Below are positions 29,887-41,231 of a stretch of DNA of 64,000 nt, in pieces. Position numbers and translations under genes: made by a program. Below the pieces are notes generated by a model. That model searched no databases. It was not told the origin of the DNA and worked only from the letters and a program-made list of their open reading frames with translations. This DNA is from Staphylococcus simulans (GTDB lineage Bacteria; Bacillota; Bacilli; Staphylococcales; Staphylococcaceae), in assembly GCF_002994445.1 (NCBI RefSeq), contig NZ_MRZJ01000001.1, positions 186,001 through 250,000 on the forward strand. Reading direction: 5' to 3'. The stretch's first letter is position 1; each line of letters begins with the position of its first letter.

Positions 29887-31029
29887 ATGGAAGTATATGC
29901 AGATTATGCAGCAACAACTCCTGTTAAACCAGAGGTTATAGAGAAGATGATGGACTTGTATGCAAAGCATTACGGCAATCCTTCGTCCATCCATCATGTA
30001 GGTAGAGATGCCAGACAATATTTAGATGAATCAAGAAGAACAATTGCAAAGTTATTAAGCGCAAACCCGAATGAAGTAATTTTCACAAGCGGTGCAACAG
30101 AATCCAACAACACTGCAATCAAGGGCTTGGCTTACGCTAATCAGCATAAAGGCAAACATTTAATTACATCAAAAATCGAACATCATTCTGTTTTGCATGT
30201 ATTCGAACAGCTGGAAAAAGAAGGTTTTGAAGTCACATATCTTGATGTAGACAAAGAAGGCCTTGTAGATTTAGAGCAATTAAAAACAGTTATGCGCGAC
30301 GATACGATTTTAGTTTCTATTATGTTCGTTAACAATGAAGTTGGGACTGTTCAGCCGATGTATGACATTGAAGAAATAGTCAAAAGCCGCGGCGCATTAT
30401 TACATGTCGATGCAGTACAAGCAATCGAACATCTGCCGATTGAATTCGATGACTTTGATATTGATACAATGAGTATGACAGCACATAAATTCGGCGGTCC
30501 TAAAGGTGTGGGTGTCTTATTAGTCAAACCAAATACACCGATTCAATATTCACAACTTGGCGGAGAACAAGAAACCAAGCGTCGTGCAGGTACTGAAAAT
30601 GTACCGCAAATAGCAGGTATGGCCGAAGCATTGAAACTTGCGGCTGAAAATCGTGATGCAAACAATGTGCATTTAATGAATTTGAAAGAGCAGTTTTTAG
30701 TGAATCTCCAAGAACGCAGCATTCCATTTGAAGTTAATGGATCAATGACAGATACAACGGGGCACATTTTGAATTTATACTTCCCGTTTATCGATGTAGA
30801 AACGATGCTGACGCTGCTTGATTTAGCCAATATTGCTGTATCATCAGGTTCAGCATGTACAGCAGGTTCAACATTGCCGTCCCATGTCTTAGCAGCAATG
30901 TACGGCGAAGACGATAATCGCACAAAACAATCTATCCGCTTCAGCTTCAACGAACTGACAACTGAGCGTGAAATCAAATATATCGTAGCAGAAATTCACA
31001 AGATTTATCACAAATTTAAGGAGGAATAA
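29887..31029 (+). CDS. Cysteine desulfurase (tRNA thiolation type)
   Basis: PLP enzyme that takes sulphur from cysteine as a persulphide. The 380-residue protein has the PLP lysine in AHKFGGPKGVG (about 205) and the catalytic cysteine in SSGSACTAGS (about 325). Four bases before mnmA, it matches the YrvO/IscS-like enzyme dedicated to MnmA. The start is uncertain: ATG 29887 fits homologues (MEVYADYAATTP), but GTG 29875 is closer to the GAGGAAG site. Confidence 0.93.
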   Translation: MEVYADYAATTPVKPEVIEKMMDLYAKHYGNPSSIHHVGRDARQYLDESRRTIAKLLSANPNEVIFTSGATESNNTAIKGLAYANQHKGKHLITSKIEHHSVLHVFEQLEKEGFEVTYLDVDKEGLVDLEQLKTVMRDDTILVSIMFVNNEVGTVQPMYDIEEIVKSRGALLHVDAVQAIEHLPIEFDDFDIDTMSMTAHKFGGPKGVGVLLVKPNTPIQYSQLGGEQETKRRAGTENVPQIAGMAEALKLAAENRDANNVHLMNLKEQFLVNLQERSIPFEVNGSMTDTTGHILNLYFPFIDVETMLTLLDLANIAVSSGSACTAGSTLPSHVLAAMYGEDDNRTKQSIRFSFNELTTEREIKYIVAEIHKIYHKFKEE

Positions 31030-32145
<1,116 letters not shown>

Positions 32146-32149
32146 CTTG

Positions 32150-32189
32150 CTTGAAGAGACAAGGGAGCAATTCCTCGTCTCTTTTTTAC
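32150..32189 (+). terminator. Terminator after mnmA
   Basis: AAGAGAC...AGGGA pairs with TTCCT...GTCTCTT, with a GCAA loop and one bulge, then TTTTTT. Confidence 0.85.
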
Positions 32190-32249
32190 ATAGTTGCGTT
32201 AATTTCTGATAAAATAAAGAGTTGAATATGAAAGAAATGAGGACAAAGC

Positions 32250-32918
32250 ATGAAACAAGAAGAAATTTATCAGTTGATTAAAGATGGACAATTCGAAGCG
32301 GCTTTAAAAGCCCTTTTTGAAAATATAGATGCACATCCAGAAGCCATTGAAAATTATATCAACTCCGGTATATTGCTTGCGGAAGCTGGAGAAGTGGAAA
32401 AAGCTGAAAAATTTTTCCAAAAAGCCTTAACAATCGATCCGGATAACGGTGCGATTTATTATAACTTAGCCAATGTTTATTACAACGCTGAAAGTTATAA
32501 CGATGCTATCAAGTTGTATCATCAAGCCCTCCAAACAGGTGTTAATGAAGCAGATACTAATTATATGATCGGCATGTCATTCAACCAGTTGGGCGACTTT
32601 AAATCTGCTTTGCCGTTTTTAATGCGTGCTGCAGAATTAGATCAAAATCAAGACGAAGAAATCCAATTCCAATACGGTTTGGTGCTATGTCATATGGAAA
32701 TGTTTGAACAAGGCATTCAACAATTAGATAAAGTACTAAAAATCAATCCGAAACATACCGATGCTTTATATAACAGAGGGTTAGCAGGATTCATGCATAC
32801 AGAAGAGACGGACCAAGCTTTACCGTATTTTGAAAAAGCCGTAGAGATTGATCCGAAACATTTATTAAGCCAGCACGCGATTAAAACATTCAGTCAGCTT
32901 AAAGAAGAGGAGGAATAA
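32250..32918 (+). CDS. TPR-repeat protein
   Basis: A 222-residue soluble protein made of about six tetratricopeptide repeats (for example AEKFFQKALTIDPDNGAIYYNLANVYY, repeated units of 34). TPR proteins are protein-binding scaffolds; the partner is unknown. The B. subtilis counterpart in this position is YrrB. It lies three bases before recD2, so the pair are one transcript. Confidence 0.9.
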   Translation: MKQEEIYQLIKDGQFEAALKALFENIDAHPEAIENYINSGILLAEAGEVEKAEKFFQKALTIDPDNGAIYYNLANVYYNAESYNDAIKLYHQALQTGVNEADTNYMIGMSFNQLGDFKSALPFLMRAAELDQNQDEEIQFQYGLVLCHMEMFEQGIQQLDKVLKINPKHTDALYNRGLAGFMHTEETDQALPYFEKAVEIDPKHLLSQHAIKTFSQLKEEEE

Positions 32919-32921
32919 CCT

Positions 32922-35351
32922 TTGAAGGACCCTACATTATTTGATTATTCAATGGTCAAAGGAACAGTGGAAGCCATCCTGTTTCAAAACAAAGACAATT
33001 TTTATACGGTATTAAAAGTAGAACCGATTGAAACCAATGAAGACTTTGATGCGATGCCTACGATTGTAGGGTTCTTTCCTGAAATTGCTGAAGGAGATGT
33101 CTACACATTCAAAGGCCAAGCTGTAACCCATCCTAAATATGGCAAGCAGCTGAAAGCAGAAACTTTCGAAAAAGAAGTGCCGCAAACCAAAGATGCTATC
33201 GTCAGCTATCTATCCAGCGATTTGTTTAAAGGTATCGGTAAGAAAACTGCAGAAAATATTGTTGCAACATTAGGAGAAAATACGATTAATAAAATCTTAG
33301 ATGATAAAACCGTATTAAAAGATGTCCCTAACTTATCGAAGAAAAAGCAAGAACAAATTGCTGATCAGATATACAGCAATCAAGAAGTGGAAAAAATAAT
33401 GATTCGGCTTCATGATTTAGGCTTCGGACCTAAACTTGCGATGAATATCTATCAGGTATATCAAAGCGATACGATTTCAACGATAGAAAAAAACCCCTAT
33501 GACTTGGTTTATGATGTACGCGGGGTCGGCTTTAATAAAGCAGACACTTTAGCTAAAAATTTGGGCATTGCTTTTGATGCACCTGAACGTCTCAAGGCAG
33601 GGCTATTGTATACGATTGAAGAAGAGTGTATCAAACAAGGGCATACTTACTTGCCTAAAGACTATGTCATCGAAACTTCGCTTGCGATGCTCAGCGGCAG
33701 TTACAATGAACAGATTGAACCTGATTTGTTAGAACAGATGATTACTGAGCTTACAGAAGAAAGCAAGTTGATTGAAGCGGATGAAACATTATCTGTCCCA
33801 AGTTTGTATTATTCTGAAATGAAAAGTGTTCAAAATTTATATCGCATTCAATCTCATCAAACGAAGCTGATAGATATCGAACAATCTGACTTGCAGATGC
33901 ATATCGGTGAAATTGAAGAAATGAATGATGTGAATTATGCGGCGTCACAAAAAGAAGCACTTGAGACAGCCATTAATTCCAAGGTAATGTTATTAACCGG
34001 CGGTCCTGGGACAGGCAAAACTACCGTTATTAAAGGTATTGTAGAATTATATGCGGAGATACACGGTTTATCGCTCGATTATGATGATTATGATGAAGAT
34101 GATTATCCTGTTGCACTGGCTGCACCGACAGGCAGAGCCGCAAAACGGCTTCAAGAATCTACAGGTTTAGAAGCGATGACCATCCATCGTTTGATCGGCT
34201 GGAGCCAAGATACAAAACCTGAAGATGTCCTAGAAAATGAAATTACCGCAAAATTGATTATCATTGATGAAATGTCGATGGTGGATACATGGCTCTTCCA
34301 TCAATTTTTAAATGCGGTACCGATTGATGCACAAATTATCTTAGTCGGCGATGAAGACCAATTGCCCTCTGTCGGACCCGGACAAGTATTTAAAGATTTA
34401 ATTGATGCCAAAGTGATTCCGCGTGTCAATTTAACAGAAGTTTATCGCCAGCAAGACGGATCGAGTATTATCGAATTGGCACATAAGATGAAATTAGGAC
34501 AGCCGATTGATATTACACAGCGTTTTCACGATAGAAGCTTTATTCCATGTACAGCAGAACAAATTCCGGATGTTGTCAATAAAGTGGTCAGCTCAGCAGT
34601 CAAAAAAGGCTATGATATGAGCGATATTCAAGTACTCGCACCGATGTATCGCGGCAGTGCCGGCATCAAACGGTTGAACAAAGTGCTGCAAGATATATTG
34701 AATCCGAAAGAAGAAGATGCGAGAGAGATTGAGTTTGGTGAAGCGGTCTTTAGAAAAGGCGATAAAGTACTTCAGCTGGTTAATCGTCCTAATGATAACA
34801 TCTTTAACGGTGATATCGGTGTGATTATCGGTATCTTCTGGGCGAGAGAAAATGAAATGAATAAAGATATTTTGGTCGTTGATTTTGAAGGCAATGAGAT
34901 TACATTTACCAAACAAGATATGATGGAATTAACACATGCTTATTGTACATCGATTCATAAAGCACAAGGTTCTGAATTCCCGATTGTCATCATGCCGATT
35001 GTTAAACAATATTATCGTATGCTGCAGCGTCCGATTATTTATACAGGATTGACACGTGCTAAACAATCACTTGTCTTCCTCGGCGACAGCCAAGCATTTG
35101 ATATCGGTATGAAGACATATGGACAAGTCCGTATGACACGTCTTGCACAATTGTTGAGAGATTACTTCGGTGCTGAAGGAGATGAAGATGCAGCTTCTGA
35201 TACAGATGATTCAACTCATGAAGCAGATAACGAATCATCAGCACCAGCAGGACATAAAGTTGTTGCACTGACAGAAGAGACAATCTATGACATTGACCCG
35301 ATGATAGGTGTCGGTGATGTGACGCCATATACATTTAATCAATCTAAATGA
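32922..35351 (+). CDS. recD2: ATP-dependent DNA helicase RecD2
   Basis: Superfamily 1 5'-3' helicase of the RecD2 type found where RecBC is absent. In 809 residues: N-terminal OB-like and helix-hairpin-helix region (FKGIGKKTAENIV), Walker A LLTGGPGTGKTT (about 356), Walker B IIIDEMSMVD, GDEDQLPSVGPGQV, and C-terminal motif HKAQGSEFP and TGLTRAK. TTG start with GGAGGAA upstream, overlapping the region after the TPR gene. The acidic tail after about residue 740 is low-complexity. Confidence 0.95.
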   Translation: MKDPTLFDYSMVKGTVEAILFQNKDNFYTVLKVEPIETNEDFDAMPTIVGFFPEIAEGDVYTFKGQAVTHPKYGKQLKAETFEKEVPQTKDAIVSYLSSDLFKGIGKKTAENIVATLGENTINKILDDKTVLKDVPNLSKKKQEQIADQIYSNQEVEKIMIRLHDLGFGPKLAMNIYQVYQSDTISTIEKNPYDLVYDVRGVGFNKADTLAKNLGIAFDAPERLKAGLLYTIEEECIKQGHTYLPKDYVIETSLAMLSGSYNEQIEPDLLEQMITELTEESKLIEADETLSVPSLYYSEMKSVQNLYRIQSHQTKLIDIEQSDLQMHIGEIEEMNDVNYAASQKEALETAINSKVMLLTGGPGTGKTTVIKGIVELYAEIHGLSLDYDDYDEDDYPVALAAPTGRAAKRLQESTGLEAMTIHRLIGWSQDTKPEDVLENEITAKLIIIDEMSMVDTWLFHQFLNAVPIDAQIILVGDEDQLPSVGPGQVFKDLIDAKVIPRVNLTEVYRQQDGSSIIELAHKMKLGQPIDITQRFHDRSFIPCTAEQIPDVVNKVVSSAVKKGYDMSDIQVLAPMYRGSAGIKRLNKVLQDILNPKEEDAREIEFGEAVFRKGDKVLQLVNRPNDNIFNGDIGVIIGIFWARENEMNKDILVVDFEGNEITFTKQDMMELTHAYCTSIHKAQGSEFPIVIMPIVKQYYRMLQRPIIYTGLTRAKQSLVFLGDSQAFDIGMKTYGQVRMTRLAQLLRDYFGAEGDEDAASDTDDSTHEADNESSAPAGHKVVALTEETIYDIDPMIGVGDVTPYTFNQSK

Positions 35352-35371
35352 TGGTTAGCTATGAGATTTAG

Positions 35372-35400
35372 TTGACTTTTTGTATGTGTCAGACTAAAAT
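35372..35400 (+). promoter_or_regulatory. Promoter of alaS
   Basis: TTGACT (35372-35377), 17 bases, TAAAAT (35395-35400): a near-consensus sigma-A promoter. Confidence 0.8.
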
Positions 35401-35407
35401 AAAATTA

Positions 35408-35606
35408 ATTCGCATAAAGCCGAGTAAGCAAAGACTATGGTGAAGAGAGATACCGGCAGGTGAAAGGTATCGCATAGCTTGCTGAACGCTACTTTATGTC
35501 AGTCCGTATATAACATTGAGTGATGTGATTAATTGATAATCGCATAACTAGGGTGGTACCGCGATGCATTCGTCCCTTTGTGGATGGATGCATTTTATTT
35601 TGCGTT
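35408..35606 (+). promoter_or_regulatory. T-box leader of alaS
   Basis: Canonical T-box AGGGTGGTACCGCG at 35550-35563. The terminator is GATGCAT..GTCC with GGAT..ATGCAT followed by TTTATTTT (35564-35605). A GCT triplet at 35488-35490 (GAACGCTACTT) is a fitting alanine specifier. Read-through is favoured by uncharged tRNA-Ala. Confidence 0.93.
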
Positions 35607-35664
35607 CTAAGCATGCCTGATACGGAAATTGAACAACAATGCATAATTAGGAGTGAGGTTATTT

Positions 35665-38296
35665 ATGAAACAGCTAAAAGCAAGTGAAATCAGACAAAAT
35701 TTCATTGATTACTTTAAAGAACAAGGACATATGGTAGAACCTTCTGCACCATTAGTACCGATTGATGATGATTCATTACTTTGGATCAACTCAGGTGTTG
35801 CGACACTAAAAAAATTATTTTGACGGTCGAGAAATCCCGAAAAAACCGCGTATCGTCAACTCTCAAAAAGCGATTCGTACCAATGATATTGAAAATGTCG
35901 GCTTTACAGCACGCCACCATACATTCTTTGAAATGTTAGGCAACTTCTCTATCGGTGATTACTTCAAACGAGAAGCAATTGAATTTGCTTGGGAATTCTT
36001 AACTAGTGATCGCTGGATGGGTATGGAACCTGAAAAATTATATGTAACGATTCACCCTGAAGATATAGAAGCATATGATTTATGGCACGATGTAATCGGA
36101 TTAGATGAAAGCCGTATTATTCGAATCGAAGGCAACTTCTGGGATATCGGGGAAGGCCCATCAGGTCCGAACACAGAGATTTTCTATGACCGCGGACCAG
36201 AATACGGCAAAGAAGACCCGGCTGAAGAAATGTATCCAGGTGGCGAAAACGAACGTTATTTAGAAGTATGGAACTTAGTATTCAGTGAGTTCAACCATAA
36301 CAAAGATCATACGTATACACCGCTTCCTAATAAAAACATTGATACCGGCATGGGCTTAGAGCGTATGGCTTCTATTGCTCAAAATGTACGTACAAACTAT
36401 GAAACAGACTTATTTATGCCGATTATTGAAGAAGTAGAACGTATTTCTGGCAAAAAATATCAAGAAAAAGAAGCACAAGATGTTGCTTTCAAAGTTATTT
36501 CTGACCATATCAGAACAATTGCCTTTGCGATTGGCGATGGTGCATTGCCTGCTAACGAAGGCCGCGGCTATGTATTACGTCGTTTATTACGCCGCGCAGT
36601 ACGTTTCAGCCAATCATTAGACATCAACAAACCATTTATGTATGAACTTGTTGATACAGTGGCAGATATCATGGAACCGTATTATCCAGAAGTAAAACAA
36701 AAAGCAGACTTCATCAAACGTGTGATCAAATCAGAAGAAGAACGCTTCCACGAAACATTAGAAGAAGGATTAAACATTTTAAATGAATTGACTAAAACTG
36801 CCAAACAAGGCGATAAAGTCATCAACGGAAAAGATGCTTTCAAACTTTATGACACTTACGGTTTCCCAATCGAATTAACAGAAGAAATCGCACAAAACGA
36901 AGGCTTAACAGTCGACATGGCAACTTTCGAACAAGAAATGCAGCAACAAAGAGACCGTGCACGTCAAGCACGTCAAAACTCTCAATCTATGCAAATTCAA
37001 AGCGAAGTGCTTAAAAACATCACTACTGAAAGTGAGTTTGTTGGTTATGATGTTATGGATCAGCACACAACACTTACTGACTTGATTTATAACGGAGAAA
37101 AAGTTGAACAAGCAGAAGCTGGAGAAACAGTTTACTTTGTATTGAAACAAACACCATTCTACGCTGTCAGCGGTGGACAAGTTGCAGATAATGGTACAGT
37201 CGGCAACGATAACTTTGAAATTGAAGTAACAGAAGTTACAAAAGCACCGAACGGACAAAACTTGCACAAAGGTGTGGTGCAATTCGGTCAAGTCACAGCA
37301 GGTGCTGAAGTAGAGGCATCCGTTAATCATGAAGAACGCCGAGACATTACGAAAAACCACAGTGCAACACACTTATTGCACGCTGCGTTGAAAGAAGTAT
37401 TAGGCGATCATGTCAACCAAGCTGGTTCATTAGTTGAAGGCGAACGTTTGCGTTTTGATTTCTCTCACTTTGGTCCTGTGACTAAAGATGAATTAGAAAA
37501 AATCGAACGCCGTGTGAATGAAGAAATCTGGAAAGGTATTAATGTTACAATTAAAGAATTGCCGATTGAAGAAGCCAAAGCATCAGGTGCAATGGCGTTA
37601 TTCGGCGAAAAATACGGCGATATCGTGCGCGTTGTAGATATGGCGCCATTCTCAATTGAATTATGCGGCGGTATCCATGTTAAAAACACATCTGAAATCG
37701 GATTGTTTAAAATCGTCAGCGAATCGGGTACAGGTGCTGGTGTAAGACGTATTGAAGCTTTAACAGGCAAAGCAGCATTCTTATATCTCGAAGACATTCA
37801 AGATAAATTCAATACAGTTAAAGATCAAGTCAAAGCAAAATCTGATGATCAAGTTGCTGAAAAAGTTGCACATGTAATCGACAGCGAAAAACAATTGCAT
37901 AAACAACTAGAACAGCGCAATCAAGAAATTACAGCACTTAAAATGGGTAATATCGATGACCAAGTCGAAGATATCAATGGTCTTAAAGTATTAGCATTAC
38001 AAGTAGATGCTGATAATGCAAAAGGCCTAAGACAAACTATGGATGACTTCAAATCTAAATTGCAAGATGCAGTGATTATCTTAGCAAGTGATGTCGGCGG
38101 CAAAGTTGCATTAGTTGCGACAGTACCTAAATCAGAAACAGATAAAGTTAAAGCAGGCGACATTATTAAAGAAATGGCTCCGATTGTCGGAGGTAAAGGC
38201 GGCGGACGCCCAGATATGGCCCAAGGCGGCGGCAGCGACCCTAGCAAGATAACAGAGTCATTACAATTCATTAAAAACTATATTAAATCTCTATAA
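35665..38296 (+). CDS. alaS: Alanyl-tRNA synthetase, reading frame broken after codon 52
   Basis: Class II synthetase charging tRNA-Ala. From ATG 35665 (GGAGTGAGG upstream) the frame gives 52 residues ending ATLKKLF and then meets TGA at 35821. The protein continues in the next frame from GAC 35822 ([15 protein letters not shown]) to 38296, including motif [16 protein letters not shown], the editing-domain HSATHLLHA with [10 protein letters not shown], and the C-terminal DHHA1 domain ([14 protein letters not shown]). Removing one base restores 876 residues, the normal length. The extra base is most likely a T after the A7 run at 35808-35814. No second alaS is seen here. Confidence 0.93.
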
Positions 38297-38363
38297 TCTC
38301 CTTGCACTCTCATGTAGAATAGAGATGTATCAGCCTACTATAGTATAAGGAGTGTGTAATGAT

Positions 38364-38627
38364 ATGAATAATTTCGACAAAACGATGCGTTTTAATATTG
38401 ACGAAGTGCCAAAAGATGATGTTAAATCCGTGCTGACAAATGTGTATAATACGCTTGAAGAACGTGGTTACAATCCAGTAAACCAAATTGTAGGTTACTT
38501 GCTGTCAGGTGATCCGGCATACATTCCACGCCACAATGAAGCGAGAAATCAAATCCGAAGAATTGATCGCGACGACATTATGGAAGAACTTGTTTCTTAC
38601 TACTTGAAAGTATCTGATCAAGATTAA
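38364..38627 (+). CDS. IreB-family regulatory phosphoprotein (UPF0297)
   Basis: An 87-residue protein ([20 protein letters not shown]...). In Enterococcus the homologue IreB is a substrate of the PASTA kinase and tunes cephalosporin resistance; the N-terminal threonines, phosphorylated there, are partly visible (Thr7). ATG 38364 is chosen at nine bases from AAGGAGTG. Three bases before yqgF, the conserved Firmicute order after alaS. Confidence 0.9.
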   Translation: MNNFDKTMRFNIDEVPKDDVKSVLTNVYNTLEERGYNPVNQIVGYLLSGDPAYIPRHNEARNQIRRIDRDDIMEELVSYYLKVSDQD

Positions 38628-38630
38628 TTT

Positions 38631-39056
38631 ATGTTAAAACATAAAATTATCGGATTAGATGTCGGCAGCAAAACAGTCGGCGTTGCTGTCAGCGATTTAA
38701 TGGGTTGGACTGCTCAAGGCTTAGATACACTCCGAATCAATGAAGAAGAAAATGAACTAGGTATAGACCGATTGGCAGAAATCATCAAAGAAGAAGATGC
38801 AGATACTGTCGTCATAGGTTTGCCGAAAAACATGAATAATTCTATTGGATTTAGAGGCGAAGCTTCGATAAAATACAAAGAAGCACTGCTAGAAGCATTA
38901 CCGGATATTAATGTGGTAATGTGGGATGAACGCCTTAGTACAATGGCTGCTGAAAGGTCATTGCTGGAAGCAGATGTTTCCAGAAAAAAACGGAGTCAAG
39001 TGATTGATAAAATGGCTGCTGTTTTTATCTTGCAAGGTTATTTAGATTCACTTTAA
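38631..39056 (+). CDS. yqgF: YqgF/RuvX family nuclease
   Basis: A 141-residue RNase H-like protein beginning [17 protein letters not shown] with [11 protein letters not shown] and [10 protein letters not shown]. Called a putative Holliday junction resolvase; in E. coli it matures 16S rRNA, so either role is possible. Conserved neighbour of IreB and UPF0473. Confidence 0.9.
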   Translation: MLKHKIIGLDVGSKTVGVAVSDLMGWTAQGLDTLRINEEENELGIDRLAEIIKEEDADTVVIGLPKNMNNSIGFRGEASIKYKEALLEALPDINVVMWDERLSTMAAERSLLEADVSRKKRSQVIDKMAAVFILQGYLDSL

Positions 39057-39080
39057 TTTACCGTAAAAGGAGAGTTATTT

Positions 39081-39392
39081 ATGTCAGAACAAAATCATAA
39101 TCAAGATGCAGAATTACAAATCAATAACGATGAGGAATTATTAACATTATACGATGAAGACGGAAATGAAGTATTATATCGCAAAGTCTTAGAATTCTAT
39201 CATCCTGGATTTGAAAAAGAATATGTTATTTTAGCTGAAGAAGGCGATACTTCAGACGATGATGACATGATTGAATTGATTCCTATGATTAACGTACCAG
39301 ATGATTCTGGCGACGGTGGTAAATTCTTACCAGTTGAAACAGAGGAAGAGTGGGACATGATTGAAGAAATCGTGAACACTGAAATGGAATAA
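39081..39392 (+). CDS. UPF0473 acidic protein
   Basis: A 103-residue very acidic protein (YrzB type) with [20 protein letters not shown] and a conserved VILAEEGD and [11 protein letters not shown]. Function unknown. Ends the alaS-ireB-yqgF cluster ahead of a terminator. Confidence 0.88.
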   Translation: MSEQNHNQDAELQINNDEELLTLYDEDGNEVLYRKVLEFYHPGFEKEYVILAEEGDTSDDDDMIELIPMINVPDDSGDGGKFLPVETEEEWDMIEEIVNTEME

Positions 39393-39404
39393 ATGAGCAG
39401 TTTG

Positions 39405-39432
39405 AAGCGGAGGAGCTACCTCCGCTTTTTCT
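39405..39432 (+). terminator. Terminator after UPF0473
   Basis: AAGCGGAGG and CCTCCGCTT with AGCTA loop, then TTTT. Confidence 0.92.
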
Positions 39433-39513
39433 ATGCACGGCTATAGCACTAGAGAAGTTTTTAAACTGAGGGATAAGTTTGAAAATTTATTAGCAGATAT
39501 TCACTTTGAGTAC

Positions 39514-39542
39514 TTAATATTCAACAAGATATATGGTAAAAT
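39514..39542 (+). promoter_or_regulatory. Promoter of trmR-trhP operon
   Basis: TTAATA (39514-39519), 17 bases, TAAAAT (39537-39542). Transcription would begin about 39549. Confidence 0.55.
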
Positions 39543-39586
39543 ATGTAAAGTTAATTTATGAAAAGTGCAGTGTTAAATAAGATAAG

Positions 39587-39617
39587 AATCAGTCATAAAA
39601 CGACTGGTTTCTTTTTA
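39587..39617 (+). terminator. Leader hairpin (possible attenuator) before trmR
   Basis: AATCAGTC pairs with GACTGGTT around a seven-base loop, followed by TCTTTTTATT, forming a terminator-like hairpin within the trmR leader about 40 bases after the predicted start of transcription. The same CTGGTTT segment can instead pair with AAACCAG at 39620-39626. Confidence 0.6.
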
Positions 39618-39654
39618 TTAAACCAGCACTCAGTATGGATAAAGGAAGAGAAAC

Positions 39655-40296
39655 ATGAGTAAAAATGAAAGTTATTTAGTCGCTTTATCACAAAAGCATC
39701 CGCACAAGTTAGAAGCGCTCAGACCCTATGCAATAGAACATGAGGTACCGATTATTCATCCTTTATCATTAGATATGGTTAAACAATTGATACGTATTCA
39801 TCAGCCTAAACATATTTTAGAAATTGGTACTGCAATCGGATACAGTGCAATGCATTTTGCGTCAGTCGATCCTGATATCCGTATTACTACGATTGAGCGA
39901 AATGAAGATATGTATCAGCAAGCGAAACAAAATATCGCAGACTACGGCTATCAAGAACAAATCGAAATCATCTTCGAAGATGCCAGAGAAGCATTTGATG
40001 CAGTAGCTGATCGACAATTAGATATGATCTTCATCGATGCGGCCAAAGCACAAACGAAGAAGTTCTTTGAATTGTATACGCCGCTGCTTAAAACAGGCGG
40101 TCTCGTCGTGATTGATAATATTTTATATCACGATTTTGTGGCTGATATTGATGTGGTAAGAAGCAGAAATGTTAGACAGATGGTTAAGAAAATACAAAAA
40201 TTCAACACTTGGTTAAATGATAACGAAGCGTATCACACTAACTTTTTAGATATAGAAGACGGCTTAGCAATAGCTGTAAAAGGAGAGTCGAAATGA
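39655..40296 (+). CDS. trmR: tRNA 5-hydroxyuridine methyltransferase TrmR
   Basis: SAM-dependent O-methyltransferase, 213 residues. The class I fold is clear: ILEIGTAIGYSAMHFA (about 60-75), TIERNEDMYQQAKQN, and IDAAKAQ. B. subtilis YrrM (TrmR) methylates 5-hydroxyuridine 34 to 5-methoxyuridine. Overlaps trhP1 by four bases, which supports the assignment. Confidence 0.87.
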   Translation: MSKNESYLVALSQKHPHKLEALRPYAIEHEVPIIHPLSLDMVKQLIRIHQPKHILEIGTAIGYSAMHFASVDPDIRITTIERNEDMYQQAKQNIADYGYQEQIEIIFEDAREAFDAVADRQLDMIFIDAAKAQTKKFFELYTPLLKTGGLVVIDNILYHDFVADIDVVRSRNVRQMVKKIQKFNTWLNDNEAYHTNFLDIEDGLAIAVKGESK

Positions 40297-41219
40297 CAGA
40301 ATTATTAGTGACACCGAAGTCGGTAGATCATATTGAAACGTTAATTTACAGAGGCGCTGATGCATTTGTGATTGGCGAACAAAAGTTCGGTTTGCGTTTA
40401 GCAGGCGAATTTGACAGAGAAGCAATGAAAGAAGCAGTTGAAATGATTCATGCACACGGCAAAAAAGCCTATGCTGCTGTGAATGGTATCTTCCATAATT
40501 ATCACCTCAATGCTTTAGAAGACTATATTCAATTCTTGCATGAAATCAAAGTAGATAGAATTATCTTCGGCGACCCGGCAGTTGTAATGTATGTGAAGGA
40601 ACAAGCGAATCCCATTCCTTTGAACTGGGACGCTGAAACATTAGTTACCAATTATTTCCAATGCAACTACTGGGGTAAACGCGGTGCTAAAAGAGCAGTA
40701 TTAGCACGCGAATTAAGTTTAGACGAAATTTTGCATATTAAAGAAAATGCAGATGTTGAGATTGAAGTACAAGTACATGGTATGACTTGTATGTTCCAAT
40801 CTAAACGTATGCTGCTCGGCAACTATTTTACATTCCAAGAGCGTCAAATGAAGATTCAGCGTGATGAAGAGACAGAGAATGATTTATTGCTGTATGATGA
40901 AGAACGAGAAAATCAATATCCGGTCTTTGAAGATTATAACGGCACACATATTATGTCTCCGAATGACATTTGTTTGATTGAAGAGTTAGAGCCGTTGTTT
41001 GAAGCGGGTATCGACAGTATTAAAATAGATGGTGTCTTGCATTCAGAAGAATATATTAACGAATGTACAGAGCAATACAGAGAAGCTATTGATTTATATA
41101 ATGATGATCCGGAATCTTATGAAGACCAGAAATTCTTCTTGCTCGATGCGATTGAAAAAATTCAACCAGCACATCGACCATTTGACGAAGGTTTCTTATT
41201 CAAGCATACCGTATATTAA
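40293..41219 (+). CDS. trhP1: U32 family tRNA hydroxylation protein TrhP1
   Basis: A 308-residue U32-peptidase-like protein. In B. subtilis YrrN (TrhP1) and YrrO (TrhP2) jointly enable prephenate-dependent hydroxylation of U34. Here the U32 signature segment is VQVHGMTCMFQSKRMLLGNY, which has fewer cysteines than TrhP2. Annotated as peptidase in older records, but protease activity is not established. Confidence 0.83.
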   Translation: MTELLVTPKSVDHIETLIYRGADAFVIGEQKFGLRLAGEFDREAMKEAVEMIHAHGKKAYAAVNGIFHNYHLNALEDYIQFLHEIKVDRIIFGDPAVVMYVKEQANPIPLNWDAETLVTNYFQCNYWGKRGAKRAVLARELSLDEILHIKENADVEIEVQVHGMTCMFQSKRMLLGNYFTFQERQMKIQRDEETENDLLLYDEERENQYPVFEDYNGTHIMSPNDICLIEELEPLFEAGIDSIKIDGVLHSEEYINECTEQYREAIDLYNDDPESYEDQKFFLLDAIEKIQPAHRPFDEGFLFKHTVY

Positions 41220-41231
41220 GGAGGAATTATC

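Noticed and set aside
30543..30977. 144-codon minus-strand frame inside the cysteine desulfurase gene
   Set aside because: Shadow of a conserved enzyme; no initiation signal.
36905..37372. 155-codon minus-strand frame inside alaS
   Set aside because: Lies opposite a conserved synthetase; composition is that of a shadow frame and no ribosome-binding site is seen.
35933..38296. Separate gene starting inside alaS at ATG 35933
   Set aside because: It lacks the synthetase N-terminus and continues AlaRS sequence in frame with residues coded upstream to 35822; it is the downstream part of a frame-broken alaS.
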